Counted from the stretch's first letter, positions 17,427-26,307 are shown. The stretch is 64,000 nt of DNA from CAVQND01 sp964653485 (GCA_964653485.1 CAZZFF010000001.1:62001-126000), one strand, 5' to 3'. The notes: generated by a model not told the origin, from the sequence alone. Translations and numbers: made by a program.

Positions 17427-19937
17427 CTACGGCGAACGGATGCGGTAAAACCGAAGCGCGGCGTTGGTCCATCCTGGGTCCGTGAAATGGATCAATCCGT
17501 TGGTGAGCGTGGCGCTTTTCAACGGAACCCATGCTCCGCCGAGCAGGCCATCGGCAGCTTCGACCACCACGGGGATGTTCGTCGTCCCAGTAATGTCGAA
17601 GCCGAATTGGTCACCGCGCACGCCTGGGCTGTGGACAACAGGGTTCCACAGCGCGGCTGGAACCCCGCAATACGTGGGGTCCCAGCCGATGGTGCCGGGC
17701 AGGTAATACACGGTTGGAAAATAGTAAGACGGAAAAACATCAGCGCCAGCCGATGGGGCGTTTCCCATAAAGAAGGCTTCGGCCAGGTCGGAGCAGTCAT
17801 AGAAGACATCCCAACCCAGGCTGACGACACTGGCAGGGATCGTGATCGTGGTGAGGCTGGCGCAGCCGTAGAAGGCGTAGTCCGCAATGTTCGTAACGCT
17901 GTCAGGGACTGAGACGCTGCTCAGGCTGGAACAACAAAAAAACGCCTCGTGAGGGATGCTGGTCACGCCAAACGGAATCGCAATCCCACGCAGGCTGGAG
18001 CAGTAGCTGAAAGCGTATGGGCCAATGCTGCTGATGCTCTTGGGTATTGTGATGTTGGTGATGCCGCCGCAGTCCGAGAAGGCGCTGTCTCCGATGCCGA
18101 CGACGCCGTCTGGAATCGCGACGGCGGTAAGCCCTGCGCAGCCTTCAAACGCGAACCCTAAAATATTGGTGACCGTGCTCGGGACCGAGTAAGCCCCGGT
18201 TCCGGTCGGCGGGCATTGGATGAGCAAGGAGTGACTCTTGTCGAACAGGACCCCGCCCAGACTGCTGTATGCCTCATTTGCCGAATCCACATCGATGCTC
18301 TGGAGAGCGGCGCACTCAGCGAACGCCTGGCTCCCGATGTTGGTGACGCTCGCGGGAATGGCAACGTTGGTGAGGCTGCCGCAGCGTTGGAAGGCGCTGG
18401 CTCCGATGGTCGTGACGCTCGCAGAAATCGTGACGTTGGTGAGGCCGTTGCAACCGTAAAAGGCGTTGTCTCCAATGCTGGTGACACCGTTGGGAATGGC
18501 GAGCGTGGTCAAACTGGTGCAGTTCGCGAAAGCCGCTGCCCCGATTATTGTGACGCTGCTTGGAAGGGTGATGCCCATCAGGCTGCTGCAACCATCAAAC
18601 GCGGCCACGTCAATGTTGGTAACGCTGTCGGGAATGGTGATGCTGACCAGGCTGAGGCACTGATAGAACGCATCGTAGCCGACGCTGGCGACGCCGCTGG
18701 GTATGGCGGCATTCGTCAGGCTTACGCAACCCTGAAACGTCTCCTCTCCGATGCTCTTGATGCTGCTGGGAATCGCGATGTTGACGAGGCCGGAGAAGCT
18801 GAACGCACCGTCCCCAATGCTGAGGACGCCGGGGGGAAGCACGATCGAGGTAAGGCTGTAACAGGAACTGAACGCAGAGCCGCCGATGTTGGTGACGCCG
18901 CCCCCTATCGTGGCGCTCATCAGGCCAGTGCAGTTCTGAAACGCGCCGCCGCCGATGCTGGTAACGTTGTCCGGTACAGTGATGCTACCGAGGTTGTTGC
19001 AGCCGAAGAAATCACCAGCGCCAACGCTCGTGACATTCCGTCCGAAGGTGACTTTTGACAAACGCGAGCACCCTTGGCAGATATTGGCCCCGAGTGTAAT
19101 GACGCTGTCTGGAATCACTAAGTCGGTGAGGCTGGTGCAAGCCGCGAATACGCTGTCCTCGATGCTGATGACGCTGTCGGGGATCGTTGGATTGGTCAAG
19201 TTGACGCACCGGTAGAAAGCATAATCTCCAATGCTGTTGACACTCGCGGGGATGGCGACGGTGGTGAGACTGGCACAGCCCTCGAACGTGTAGGCCGCGA
19301 TTGCGGTGACCTGGTCCGGGATCACGACATCGACGAGGCCGCTGTAAATGAATGCGCTGCTCCCGATGCTGGTGACGCTGGCAGGGAGCGAAAGGGTGGC
19401 AAGGCTGCCGCAGTAGGAGAAGGCAAGGTCGCCAATGTTGGTAACGCTGCTCGGGAGGGCCACATTGGTTAGGCTCAGGCAGTAGAAGAAGGCCCAGGCG
19501 GGCACCCTGGTTACGCTGTTCGGGATGCTGACGGTCGTCAGGCTGGAGCAGGCCGCGAACGCGCTGTCGCCGATGCTCGTAACGCTTGCGGGGATAATCA
19601 GGTTCGTGAGGGCGGAGCAGCCGTCGAAGGTGCTGTTGCCAATGGTCGTGACGCCATCGGAGATCGTAACACTGGTCAAGTTGGTGTTCTCATCGAAGGC
19701 GGAATCGCCGATGCCGGTGACCGGGAGACCGTTGATCATGCTGGGAACACTGACCACAGCATTGGTGCCAGTGTAGCCGGTGATCGTGATCGTCCCGTTT
19801 GTGGTGGTGTATGAGAACTGAGCTTGAAGAATCGCTGGAGAGACGAGGATCAACAGCATGAATACAACGCCCATCCCGGGGCGCGGGACCGAAGGGCTTG
19901 GAAAGTCGTTTTTTCCGATGTGGACGTTCTCTCTCAT
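17427..19937 (-). CDS. Secreted BspA-family leucine-rich repeat protein 1
   Basis: An 836-residue protein. A long signal peptide (hydrophobic core MGVVFMLLILVSPAILQA, cut before QFSYTT) precedes about thirty 23-residue LRR_5 (PF13306) units of the type LTxVxIPxSVTxIGxxAFxxC. The last 60 residues form a shared tail (VVVEAADG ... ALRFYRIRSP) also present in the other two LRR proteins of this window. GGAGG lies seven bases upstream of ATG 19937, supporting this start. BspA-like proteins are surface or secreted adhesins in characterised bacteria; the role here is unknown. The 69-bp periodicity is visible in the DNA. Confidence 0.93.
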   Translation of the reverse strand: MRENVHIGKNDFPSPSVPRPGMGVVFMLLILVSPAILQAQFSYTTTNGTITITGYTGTNAVVSVPSMINGLPVTGIGDSAFDENTNLTSVTISDGVTTIGNSTFDGCSALTNLIIPASVTSIGDSAFAACSSLTTVSIPNSVTRVPAWAFFYCLSLTNVALPSSVTNIGDLAFSYCGSLATLSLPASVTSIGSSAFIYSGLVDVVIPDQVTAIAAYTFEGCASLTTVAIPASVNSIGDYAFYRCVNLTNPTIPDSVISIEDSVFAACTSLTDLVIPDSVITLGANICQGCSRLSKVTFGRNVTSVGAGDFFGCNNLGSITVPDNVTSIGGGAFQNCTGLMSATIGGGVTNIGGSAFSSCYSLTSIVLPPGVLSIGDGAFSFSGLVNIAIPSSIKSIGEETFQGCVSLTNAAIPSGVASVGYDAFYQCLSLVSITIPDSVTNIDVAAFDGCSSLMGITLPSSVTIIGAAAFANCTSLTTLAIPNGVTSIGDNAFYGCNGLTNVTISASVTTIGASAFQRCGSLTNVAIPASVTNIGSQAFAECAALQSIDVDSANEAYSSLGGVLFDKSHSLLIQCPPTGTGAYSVPSTVTNILGFAFEGCAGLTAVAIPDGVVGIGDSAFSDCGGITNITIPKSISSIGPYAFSYCSSLRGIAIPFGVTSIPHEAFFCCSSLSSVSVPDSVTNIADYAFYGCASLTTITIPASVVSLGWDVFYDCSDLAEAFFMGNAPSAGADVFPSYYFPTVYYLPGTIGWDPTYCGVPAALWNPVVHSPGVRGDQFGFDITGTTNIPVVVEAADGLLGGAWVPLKSATLTNGLIHFTDPGWTNAALRFYRIRSP

Positions 19938-20095
19938 GCGGGTCCTCCAAAGTTAAACATGCAGGTTCCACCACAACGAACCGTAAACAGCGACAGCCTG
20001 AATCGTCAAGCACAGTGCTCAGCCAATAGCAGCCGCACAGGCTTCGGAGACCCCTCCGTGACCCTCCTCCCGCCTTGACGGCCCGGCTGGACAGG

Positions 20096-20224
20096 GTTGT
20101 CCTCGGCCCTGCGCCCTCGCGGGCACCGCCCGCCGCGCGGGATGCCGTGCTTGATGGCGGTGTCCAGGGCGGCGCGGTTTGCCCCGGTCTGCCTGCCCGA
20201 CACAAACTTGATCACGTCGGCTGC
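20096..20224 (-). pseudogene. cpYpsA/putative molybdenum carrier family fragment
   Basis: A short stretch within a longer junk frame reads VIKFVSGRQTGANRAALDTA then IKHGIPRGGRCPRGR. This is the nucleotide-binding N-terminus of the cpYpsA-type ('putative molybdenum carrier', LOG-related) family, normally SGGQTGADRAALDWAI. Start and C-terminus are missing. A second, different fragment lies at 24297-24404. Confidence 0.6.
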
Positions 20225-20460
20225 CGTGTGGAGCCGAGCGTAAGCGTAAACGCTCAGATTTCCAATCCAGAACCAGGCAAGAACCAGGGGCGGCTGTGGC
20301 CCGCTAAAATCGGTTTTCGGCCCGGTGCCCTGCCTCGCGGCCCAAAGGGTGCGGTCCAACCACCAGGGCCATGGCCACGGCCAGTCTGGCGCAATTTCAT
20401 ACCGTCGTGGCCGATGGCCAGGAAAAAGTAGGCGAACGTCGTGGCGCTCTCTGTCGCCCT

Positions 20461-20649
20461 CTACGCCTCCCGCGCTACGATCTCGTGGCAAAACAGGGAA
20501 ATCCACTCCCTGACCGCCTGCCGGTCCTCTTTGGAGCCGCCGCACAATTCGTATTTGCCGTCCAGATGCTTGAGGAGCCGCGCCTGCCCGAAGATGGCGA
20601 TGACTCTGCCCTCGTCTTTGAGGGCCGCGAACGGATTTCTGAATCTCAT
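20461..20649 (-). CDS. Small hypothetical protein
   Basis: A 62-residue protein, MRFRNPFAALKDEGRVIAIF..., ending EWISLFCHEIVAREA. Good protein-like pattern: an amphipathic strand then helices. It lies 14 bases downstream of the 20664-21089 gene on the same strand, so the pair is probably one transcript. No family recognised. Confidence 0.6.
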   Translation of the reverse strand: MRFRNPFAALKDEGRVIAIFGQARLLKHLDGKYELCGGSKEDRQAVREWISLFCHEIVAREA

Positions 20650-20663
20650 AGAGGTTTAGGCGT

Positions 20664-21089
20664 TTATTCCTGGACCGTCATTTCTTTCCTTGGCCCCAGT
20701 GCGCGGAGCGCAGCCAGGCGGACCTTGACGGCTGACGGGTGGTTCCAGGCCCGGCTCGGCAGCGCCTCCAACTCCCTGAGCGCCTCGTCCGGCTCGCCCA
20801 ACTCCAGCCAACAGCGGGCGCTCCTGACCCGCAAGGTGTCCTCCATGGATAGCAGACCCGAGGCTCGCTCCGAGTGCTCGCGGACGTTCGGGTCTCCTCG
20901 CCCTGGGCAGGATGATTCGAGGCTTGGCCACGGTATCAGTTTGTGGAGCGCGGCCACAAATTCGATGGCCGCGCCGCCCGGCGCGAGCGGCACGCGTTCC
21001 TCTGGCACCCGCTGGGCCGCGTTGAGGATTAAGGCGTCGCCCGGCGCAAGGATTTGGACTGCTTTGAGAAACTGTTGTTTTCGTTTCAT
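20664..21089 (-). CDS. TPR-like hypothetical protein
   Basis: A 141-residue protein. The C-terminal third (TLRVRSARCWLELGEPDEAL, then RELEALPSRAWNHPSAVKV) is one tetratricopeptide-like helical pair of the kind common in small Verrucomicrobiota proteins. The N-terminal part (FLKAVQILAPGDALILNAAQ) also looks coding. ATG 21089 is used; ATG 20846 (MEDTLRV) would give only the TPR part. A TGGACA/TGTCCA inverted repeat lies 24 bases upstream. Confidence 0.6.
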   Translation of the reverse strand: MKRKQQFLKAVQILAPGDALILNAAQRVPEERVPLAPGGAAIEFVAALHKLIPWPSLESSCPGRGDPNVREHSERASGLLSMEDTLRVRSARCWLELGEPDEALRELEALPSRAWNHPSAVKVRLAALRALGPRKEMTVQE

Positions 21090-21112
21090 GCGCCCATCGT
21101 CCCACGGGCACC

Positions 21113-21129
21113 TGGACAAAGGCTGTCCA
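21113..21129 (-). promoter_or_regulatory. Inverted repeat TGGACA-N5-TGTCCA, candidate operator
   Basis: A 17-bp interrupted palindrome 24 bases upstream of the ATG of the TPR-like gene. Position and symmetry suggest a repressor site. No regulator identified. Confidence 0.35.
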
Positions 21130-21218
21130 AGGGTAAGGTTTTTTTCGACAGGGCAGATGCGCCAATTCTCCGCCCGCTGACCCTCCCGTCCGGGTTGATT
21201 TCCTCGCTCCGCTGAGAT

Positions 21219-21851
21219 TCAGGAGTTCATGCGCCGAACCCAAGGTGGTCGCCAATCCCACGAATCTGGCGCGTGATGCCAAGCCTCTTCAGGACTAAGT
21301 TCTCCAGAAATGACCTTCAGTGTCAGCCCCAGATCAGCCTCGTCGATTCGGTCAACTGGGGTATCCCGGTGTCCCCGGTCTCCCAAATGGCCGTCAGCAT
21401 GAGGATGCCCTTCTGTCATAAAGAAACTGAACCCCCAGTCGATGATCGTGACGCTTCCAGTCGTGTTGTCGAAGAACACGTTCCAGGGCCGAAGATCGGC
21501 GTGGACCAGCCTTTCCTGTCGCAAGGAGGTCACAAACTCTTCGAGCCGTGGCCGCAGCAAATCCGCTGGCGGACGCAAATCCATCTCCCAAAGGAGAGTG
21601 CCCGTAGCGGCTATGCTGATAATTGCACGACCTACGATTTCGGTGATCCGTGCGGCGTGATGCAGCCGGTCCTGGATGATGCGGATGCGCTCGTAGTGCT
21701 CTAATCGGCCTTCGTCCACAACTGTCACCACTCCCCGGCTTCCGCCGCGCTCAACCGTAATAACTGGGCCAAGCCCTCTGTGGCCTCGGAACGGAGGCCG
21801 CAACTCAACATGGCACTGGTAGCCCTTCTGGGCCAGAACGCATCGTTGCAC
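21219..21851 (-). CDS. Kinase-fold (APH/protein-kinase-like) protein, N-terminus doubtful
   Basis: A 210-residue frame. LVHADLRPWNVFFDNTTG then VTIIDWGFSFF gives the HxDxxxxN catalytic loop and a DWG in place of DFG, as in aminoglycoside-phosphotransferase/Kdo-kinase-like proteins. The N-terminal lobe is short and there is only a GTG start. Upstream the frame soon meets a stop, where the DNA becomes the broken end of recD2. It is probably 5'-truncated by the same rearrangement that cut recD2. Substrate unknown. Confidence 0.55.
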   Translation of the reverse strand: MQRCVLAQKGYQCHVELRPPFRGHRGLGPVITVERGGSRGVVTVVDEGRLEHYERIRIIQDRLHHAARITEIVGRAIISIAATGTLLWEMDLRPPADLLRPRLEEFVTSLRQERLVHADLRPWNVFFDNTTGSVTIIDWGFSFFMTEGHPHADGHLGDRGHRDTPVDRIDEADLGLTLKVISGELSPEEAWHHAPDSWDWRPPWVRRMNS

Positions 21852-21880
21852 GGCGTGAGGATAGAACTCGTCAACGGGAT

Positions 21881-22831
21881 GTCAATTGACCTGAACGTCG
21901 CCGACCGCACGATGCGGGCGGCGATGCCTTCCTCGGCCCGCTTGAGGCTGGGCAGGAAGATCAACTCCTGGTCGCCGACTCTCTCCTGGACCAGGTCGCC
22001 GCCCGCCAGGGTCTTCTCCAGCGCGGCGTTGACGATTTCCTCTTTGACCAGCAGCAGTTTGCCCGCCTCGTCCTTGAGCATCTCGACCGGCAGGGCGCAG
22101 TGCCCCTGGCCGGTCGCCTCCAGCAGGACATGGCTCAGGCCAGCGCAGGCGCGGATGACCGAGTCGTGCGGAATGCCGATCTTCTGGGCGATCTGGTCGG
22201 CGGTCTTGAACCCGATGCCGTGGATGTCCTTGGCCAGGACGTAAGGGTCGGCCTGGACCTTCTCGATCGCGCCCTCGCCATAGGTCTTGTAGATGCGCAC
22301 GGCGCGGCTGGTGCTGACGCCGTTTGAGTGGAGGAACACCATGATGGACCGGATGACCTTCTGCTCGGCCCACGCGTCCTTGATGCGCTGGCGGCGCTTC
22401 GGGCCGACGCCGTCCACTTCCTCCAGGCGGGCGGACTCCTGCTCGATGATGTCGACAATCTGCTCGCCGAACTTCTCCACCAACTTCTTGGCGTAAACGT
22501 GGCCGATGCCCTTGACCATGCCGCTGCCCAGGTATTTCTCGATGCCTTCCCTGGTGGTGGGCGCGGTGCTGTTGAGCATCTCGGCGCGGAACTGGAGGCC
22601 AAACTCCCGGTCCTGGACCCACCGCCCTTCGGCGGTCACCCACTCCCCGGCGCTGACGGAGGCCAGGGAGCCGACCACGGTGACCAGGTCGCGGTGCCCT
22701 TTGGTTTTCACCTGCAACACGGCGAACCCGTTCTCGTCGTTGTGGAAGGTGACGCGCTCGATCAGCCCGGAAAGGCTTTCGGCTGGTCGGGATGGTGGTT
22801 CTGTGCGCAACGGCGGGGATTGTGGTTCCAC
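21881..22831 (-). pseudogene. recD2: RecD2-like helicase, N-terminal part only
   Basis: About 317 codons match the N-terminus of RecD2 exodeoxyribonuclease V alpha-like helicases: an OB-like start (SGLIERVTFHNDENGFAVLQ), then the helix-hairpin-helix region (KYLGSGMVKGIGHVYAKKL, EEVDGVGPKRRQRI, AKDIHGIGFKTADQIAQKIG), then LPSLKRAEEGIAARI. The protein is cut just before the Walker A helicase core; the frame then runs on through unrelated DNA. RecD2 proteins normally exceed 700 residues, so this copy cannot be a helicase. A piece from further along the protein lies at 26.75-26.83 kb. Confidence 0.8.
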
Positions 22832-22890
22832 CGTCTCAGTCTGGCAAGGTGCGCTTGCCCTGGCATGGCAGTTCCGCGAGAATCGGGATC

Positions 22891-23238
22891 GTGCCGCAGC
22901 ACCCGCCAGCACTGCTTGACAAGCTCTTGGCCCTCGCCCAGGGCTACGCCGAGTATGCAATGCGCAACATTGGCCATGTCCCGCCCGCGCTTCTGGTCGA
23001 CTCGCCCAGCAGCTTCATCCAGTTTGTCCCCGCCAGCCTCAAGGACGTGAGGGCCAAGGACAATTTTGCCAACACTGCCCGGCTGATTTGCATCGGCTAC
23101 GAGGTCACCGCTGCGGTCCTCGTGCTCGAAGCCTGGATGAAGATGGCCAGTCCGGGGGAAACGGTGGACATGAGCGAGCCGCCATCTCAACTCAACCTCC
23201 AATCGACTTCATTAACAGCCCGAGTGCCATCAAAATGA
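22891..23238 (+). CDS. Hypothetical protein, start and end uncertain
   Basis: From GTG 22891 the frame reads QHPPALLDKLLALAQGYAEY, then FVPASLKDVRAKDNFANTAR and EVTAAVLVLEAWMKMASPGE. This resembles small proteins of about 110 residues found on plasmids and in proteobacterial genomes. The last residues (NLQSTSLTARVPSK) look unrelated and overlap the convergent gene at 23192, so the 3' end is probably lost at a joint. The 5' end overlaps the broken recD2 frame. Function unknown. Confidence 0.45.
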   Translation: MPQHPPALLDKLLALAQGYAEYAMRNIGHVPPALLVDSPSSFIQFVPASLKDVRAKDNFANTARLICIGYEVTAAVLVLEAWMKMASPGETVDMSEPPSQLNLQSTSLTARVPSK

Positions 23239-23872
23239 GAATCACTATGATTGTCCATACAATTTGCTTGCCCGCCAGCCTCCTGTTTTCTGGTTTACTC
23301 AGAACTGCCCCGATGCTAGAAACAAGTCCTGTCACCCCGCCGATAATCGCCCCGGTCAAGAGGTTTGATGATGACCATTCAGGCGATGGGACAGTGCCAT
23401 TCGCGAAGCCCCAGTAAACCCAGCGAACGACGCTTGCAACAATCGTTCCCGCAACCACCGCCCCGAAGGTCCCGCCAATTACGCTACCAAGGCCAACGCG
23501 ACCCGGTGTATTTATCTGGCCCCTTGAACAAGTCTCTGCCGGGTCGCGCTCACCGCAGGGTGGACAAGAGGCCACGTCATGAGTGACTTCGTGGTCGCGA
23601 TCATCCTCATCGTCGGCCTCCTCCTCCTCCTCATCGTTGGCATCATCATCCTTATCGTTGGCATCAACATCATCATCGTCGGCGTCAATGTAGCCAGTGC
23701 CGTGGCATTTAGAACACCGAACCGTCCTGCGACCGCCACACCTTCGGCAAGTCTTTCCGTCCTCATACCTGCCTCGCCCGCCGCAAGCCTCGCACTCAAC
23801 CTGTCCATACGGCTGAAGCCAATTACCACCCCAACTCGGGCCACATGCGTCACATAGCTTTTGCTTAGCCAT
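23192..23872 (-). CDS. Membrane protein with DnaJ-type zinc-finger repeats
   Basis: A 226-residue protein. Residues 1-70 hold CxxC and CxxCxGxG units (CDACGPSW, CEACGGRGRYED, CRRCGG, CSKCHGTGYI) as in the DnaJ cysteine-rich domain. Residues about 72-105 are almost all Asp/Glu, a low-complexity acidic linker. Three TM or glycine-rich hydrophobic segments follow (SVIGGTFGAVVAGTIVASVV, LLTGAIIGGVTGLVSSIG, IVWTIIVILILMALGLLM). AGGAG eight bases upstream supports ATG 23872. Likely a membrane-tethered scaffold or chaperone-type protein. Confidence 0.75.
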   Translation of the reverse strand: MAKQKLCDACGPSWGGNWLQPYGQVECEACGGRGRYEDGKTCRRCGGRRTVRCSKCHGTGYIDADDDDVDANDKDDDANDEEEEEADDEDDRDHEVTHDVASCPPCGERDPAETCSRGQINTPGRVGLGSVIGGTFGAVVAGTIVASVVRWVYWGFANGTVPSPEWSSSNLLTGAIIGGVTGLVSSIGAVLSKPENRRLAGKQIVWTIIVILILMALGLLMKSIGG

Positions 23873-24296
23873 AATTTGTCTCCTGTTTCTGCCGTGTTCC
23901 CCAACTTGATTAGGCGACCAAAGGCCCGGCCAAAAACCAAGACCACTGTTGACCAATGAGAGTGGCCCCAGCTACGAGCACCGCCCTCACGCATCCCACT
24001 TGCTGGTTTCGGTCGCCGCTTTGCCTCATACGGCCAACTCGTATTTCAAGGCGACCCAGATTTAGCCATCGTTTTCGAGCGTCTGACTATTTGCCCAGCG
24101 CGTCAATCATGGAGTTGGGGTTGCCGGGACAACGGGTTGCGGTTCGGCACTGCGACCGGTCGTTTCGTGATTCTCCGATGTGCTTCCAGAACGGCTCCAA
24201 ATCCGGGTGCTCCTGCACCTTGATGCCGTGGTCCAGGATGAAGCGCCGCAGGGTCTGCGTGGGGGCTGCTGGCCCGCCGTCACGCGCCAGGTGGAG

Positions 24297-24404
24297 GGGC
24301 TGCCGTCCGCCGTTCGGGATGCCGCGTTCGAGGGCGAGGTCGAGCGCGGCGCGATCCGCGCCGGACTGTCGCCTCAGCCTTCGGACGATTTCGGCCTCTG
24401 ATAT
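24297..24404 (-). pseudogene. cpYpsA-family fragment, second remnant
   Basis: The frame reads IVRRLRRQSGADRAALDLAL then ERGIPNGGRQP, the nucleotide-binding segment of the same family as the fragment at 20096-20224, with the GG of SGGQTGADR degraded. It is followed by unrelated but protein-like sequence (LRRFILDHGIKVQEHPDLEP), so two decayed genes may be fused here. Confidence 0.5.
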
Positions 24405-24408
24405 TATT

Positions 24409-26055
24409 CTACGGAAGCAGGACGTGGACATCGGGATCACCACGTTCTTCCCGAGTAGAGGAGCGATGTCGAAAATATAGCAACCTGAGTGGTCCGACAT
24501 TAGAATTTCCTTCGATCGTCAGGAATGACGCATTATACAATGGGGGCGGAGTGACGCTCGTGAGCAAACCCCAGGTCATCGGTCGGGAATCCCGCGCCAC
24601 GGGAGGCTCGCCTCTTATTCTTATGCCCAGGAGCGCCTCTCGTGCGCGGACCAACCGCTGCTCGGTGCTTGCTGAAACAGGCTCCACATTCCCCGCTTGG
24701 TCCCGGCGAAGGGGAACCGCCTCGACGCTGCCATCCCGCCGCCACTCCCACATCGCGAGAATCCACCGACTCCACGGCCTATACAAAGTTGGCATCGCGG
24801 GCCGCTCAGCCGCAACCGACTCCACTTTATTGGGTTCCAGGTTCCAGTAGCGTTGTGGCCGCCCAATCGCGGGCCGCTCAGCCGCAACCGACTCCACTAT
24901 GTTGCTCCATTCCCCAGGAGCCGAAGCCTCGATCGTAAGGTTCCTGTGCTTCCGAAAGAATGCCCGGAGGTCTGCGTCCCACACCGCCGACGCCTCCCAA
25001 TCCTCCCCTCCCGGAACCGGGAGGGCATCGAGAGGTCGCACTGAGAGTATCTGTTCGACCTCTTTCTGCGACGCCTCTATGAAATCAAGATGTTGGGTTT
25101 GGCCAGAAATCGGATCTTTATAGTCGAATGCGAAGCCTTCGAGGCCATCCAGATGCCTCGGCGTCGCCGTGGTTCTCGTGGCCGCGATCATTTGGCCCCT
25201 GTCCTCGGGCGCTGGGGCGGCAACCTGAAAGCCAACCGCATCAGCGAGGGGCGCAATAGGGCTGGGAGGGTTGACCCTGGCAGAGGATGCCTTCGGGTTG
25301 AAAGAGAGGCAAAAGATCACCGAAAGGATGAAAAGGAGAAAAACGGCAATCCCAATTGCAATGCGGAGGCGAATGTGACGGCGAGCACGAGCGGACGGGA
25401 AGCCACGTAGGGCCGGTGGTGGAGCATTAAGGATTTGGATTTCGACCGCAAGGGCACTGCTCGTGATTCCGAGTTTTGCCAAGTGGCGTTGCATCTTGTC
25501 AAATGCTCGTCGAAGGCGTTTCCGAATCGCCTCTGCGGAAGCGCCATGACGCGCCGCAAGTTCCCTGGGAGTCGTGTATCCTAACCCATAATCCTCGACT
25601 AGGTGACGGTCCTGCTCGTTCAGAGTCCCAATCGCGTGCTCCAAAATCGAGGGGTCTATTCGGAACGAGGCTGAAGTGCTGATCCCATTGGCAGCGAGGA
25701 GTTGGTCGAGGTCTTCCGCGTCCTCTGACGCCCCCGTTGCTTGATTTGGCCTGCGACGGACTTGAGAGATGAACATACGTATCGCGGTCGTCCTGAGAGC
25801 GCCGCACAGTCTTCCTCCAGAGGCCGATGTCGTGAACGCGTCAGGCGACCGCCACAACTTTATGAATACGTCCTGGAGCACGACCTCCGGGTCCACGCGA
25901 CTGCCAAAAGCCGCCCTTACGACGCTGGCCAGAACCTGCTCGGCATACCGGTCGAAGAGCACTCGGAAGGCCAATTCGTCACGCGACTTGATAATCTCAA
26001 GAAGAAGCGCTTCATCAGGGTGGTTCGCCCATGAGTCCACATTGCTGTTGTTCAC
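24409..26055 (-). CDS. ECF-type sigma factor fused to a TM segment and large C-terminal domain
   Basis: About 548 residues. The N-terminal 160 are a sigma-70 ECF core: region 2 (ELAFRVLFDRYAEQVLASVV, VLQDVFIKLWRSPDAF) and region 4 (IGTLNEQDRHLVEDYGLGYT, REL AARHGASAEAIRKRLRRA). A single TM (IRLRIAIGIAVFLLFILSVI) follows near residue 235. The remaining ~290 residues would be outside the cytoplasm and match no family I know. That domain contains an 11-residue duplication encoded by a 33-bp DNA repeat. GTG 26055 or 26040 is the likely start, after the upstream gene's terminator. The last ~30 codons compete with another frame, so the 3' end may be frameshifted. Confidence 0.7.
   Translation of the reverse strand: MNNSNVDSWANHPDEALLLEIIKSRDELAFRVLFDRYAEQVLASVVRAAFGSRVDPEVVLQDVFIKLWRSPDAFTTSASGGRLCGALRTTAIRMFISQVRRRPNQATGASEDAEDLDQLLAANGISTSASFRIDPSILEHAIGTLNEQDRHLVEDYGLGYTTPRELAARHGASAEAIRKRLRRAFDKMQRHLAKLGITSSALAVEIQILNAPPPALRGFPSARARRHIRLRIAIGIAVFLLFILSVIFCLSFNPKASSARVNPPSPIAPLADAVGFQVAAPAPEDRGQMIAATRTTATPRHLDGLEGFAFDYKDPISGQTQHLDFIEASQKEVEQILSVRPLDALPVPGGEDWEASAVWDADLRAFFRKHRNLTIEASAPGEWSNIVESVAAERPAIGRPQRYWNLEPNKVESVAAERPAMPTLYRPWSRWILAMWEWRRDGSVEAVPLRRDQAGNVEPVSASTEQRLVRAREALLGIRIRGEPPVARDSRPMTWGLLTSVTPPPLYNASFLTIEGNSNVGPLRLLYFRHRSSTREERGDPDVHVLLP
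24794..24898. repeat. 33-bp perfect direct repeat inside the sigma-fusion gene
   Basis: Copies at 24794-24826 and 24866-24898 are identical and 72 bases apart, so the repeat stays in frame (24 codons). It encodes the peptide VESVAAERPA twice. Confidence 0.85.
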
Positions 26056-26084
26056 GACAATCGTATGGGGCAGGCTAAGGTTAG

Positions 26085-26128
26085 TCCACAAAATAAGAGT
26101 GGCGGGGGCCTTGGGCAGCCCCGCCACT
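26085..26128 (-). terminator. Rho-independent terminator of the 50-residue gene
   Basis: A 10-bp stem (AGTGGCGGGG at 26098-26107 with CCCCGCCACT at 26119-26128) is followed on the minus strand by the U-rich run CTTATTTTG. It starts 27 bases after the stop at 26155 and separates that gene from the sigma-fusion gene. Confidence 0.7.
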
Positions 26129-26154
26129 GTGCTAGGTGAGTTACGCCTCCGACC

Positions 26155-26307
26155 TTACTTGCGCTTGCGGTCCCAGGTCGTGACCTTCTTGACCTCCCGG
26201 CTGAAGAAGCCGGGCCGATACGTGACGGCTTTACCACCGCCCTTGTCGTAGCGAACCGTTTCGCGCTGGAGGCCATTGTTCAATTTGCTCCACGTTTTGG
26301 TGCTCAT
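26155..26307 (-). CDS. Short basic protein, 50 residues
   Basis: The ORF starts MSTKTWSKLNNGLQRETVRY and ends VKKVTTWDRKRK, followed by its own terminator. It is shorter than usual ORF cutoffs, but a clean start, stop and terminator support it. The lysine-rich, net-positive composition suggests nucleic-acid or ribosome binding, by inference. No family recognised. Confidence 0.6.
   Translation of the reverse strand: MSTKTWSKLNNGLQRETVRYDKGGGKAVTYRPGFFSREVKKVTTWDRKRK

Noticed and set aside
18216..19058. Long plus-strand ORF rich in Asp/Ala/Gly opposite the LRR gene
   Set aside because: It is the antisense of the LRR repeats and mirrors their periodicity; there is no start signal.
17800..19700. 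Dense tandem repeats resembling a CRISPR or satellite array
   Set aside because: The 69-bp period is in frame with the 23-residue LRR units, copies vary at third positions, and there are no unique spacers.
22328..23050. 240-codon plus-strand ORF opposite recD2
   Set aside because: It mirrors the clear RecD2 helix-hairpin-helix coding on the minus strand.
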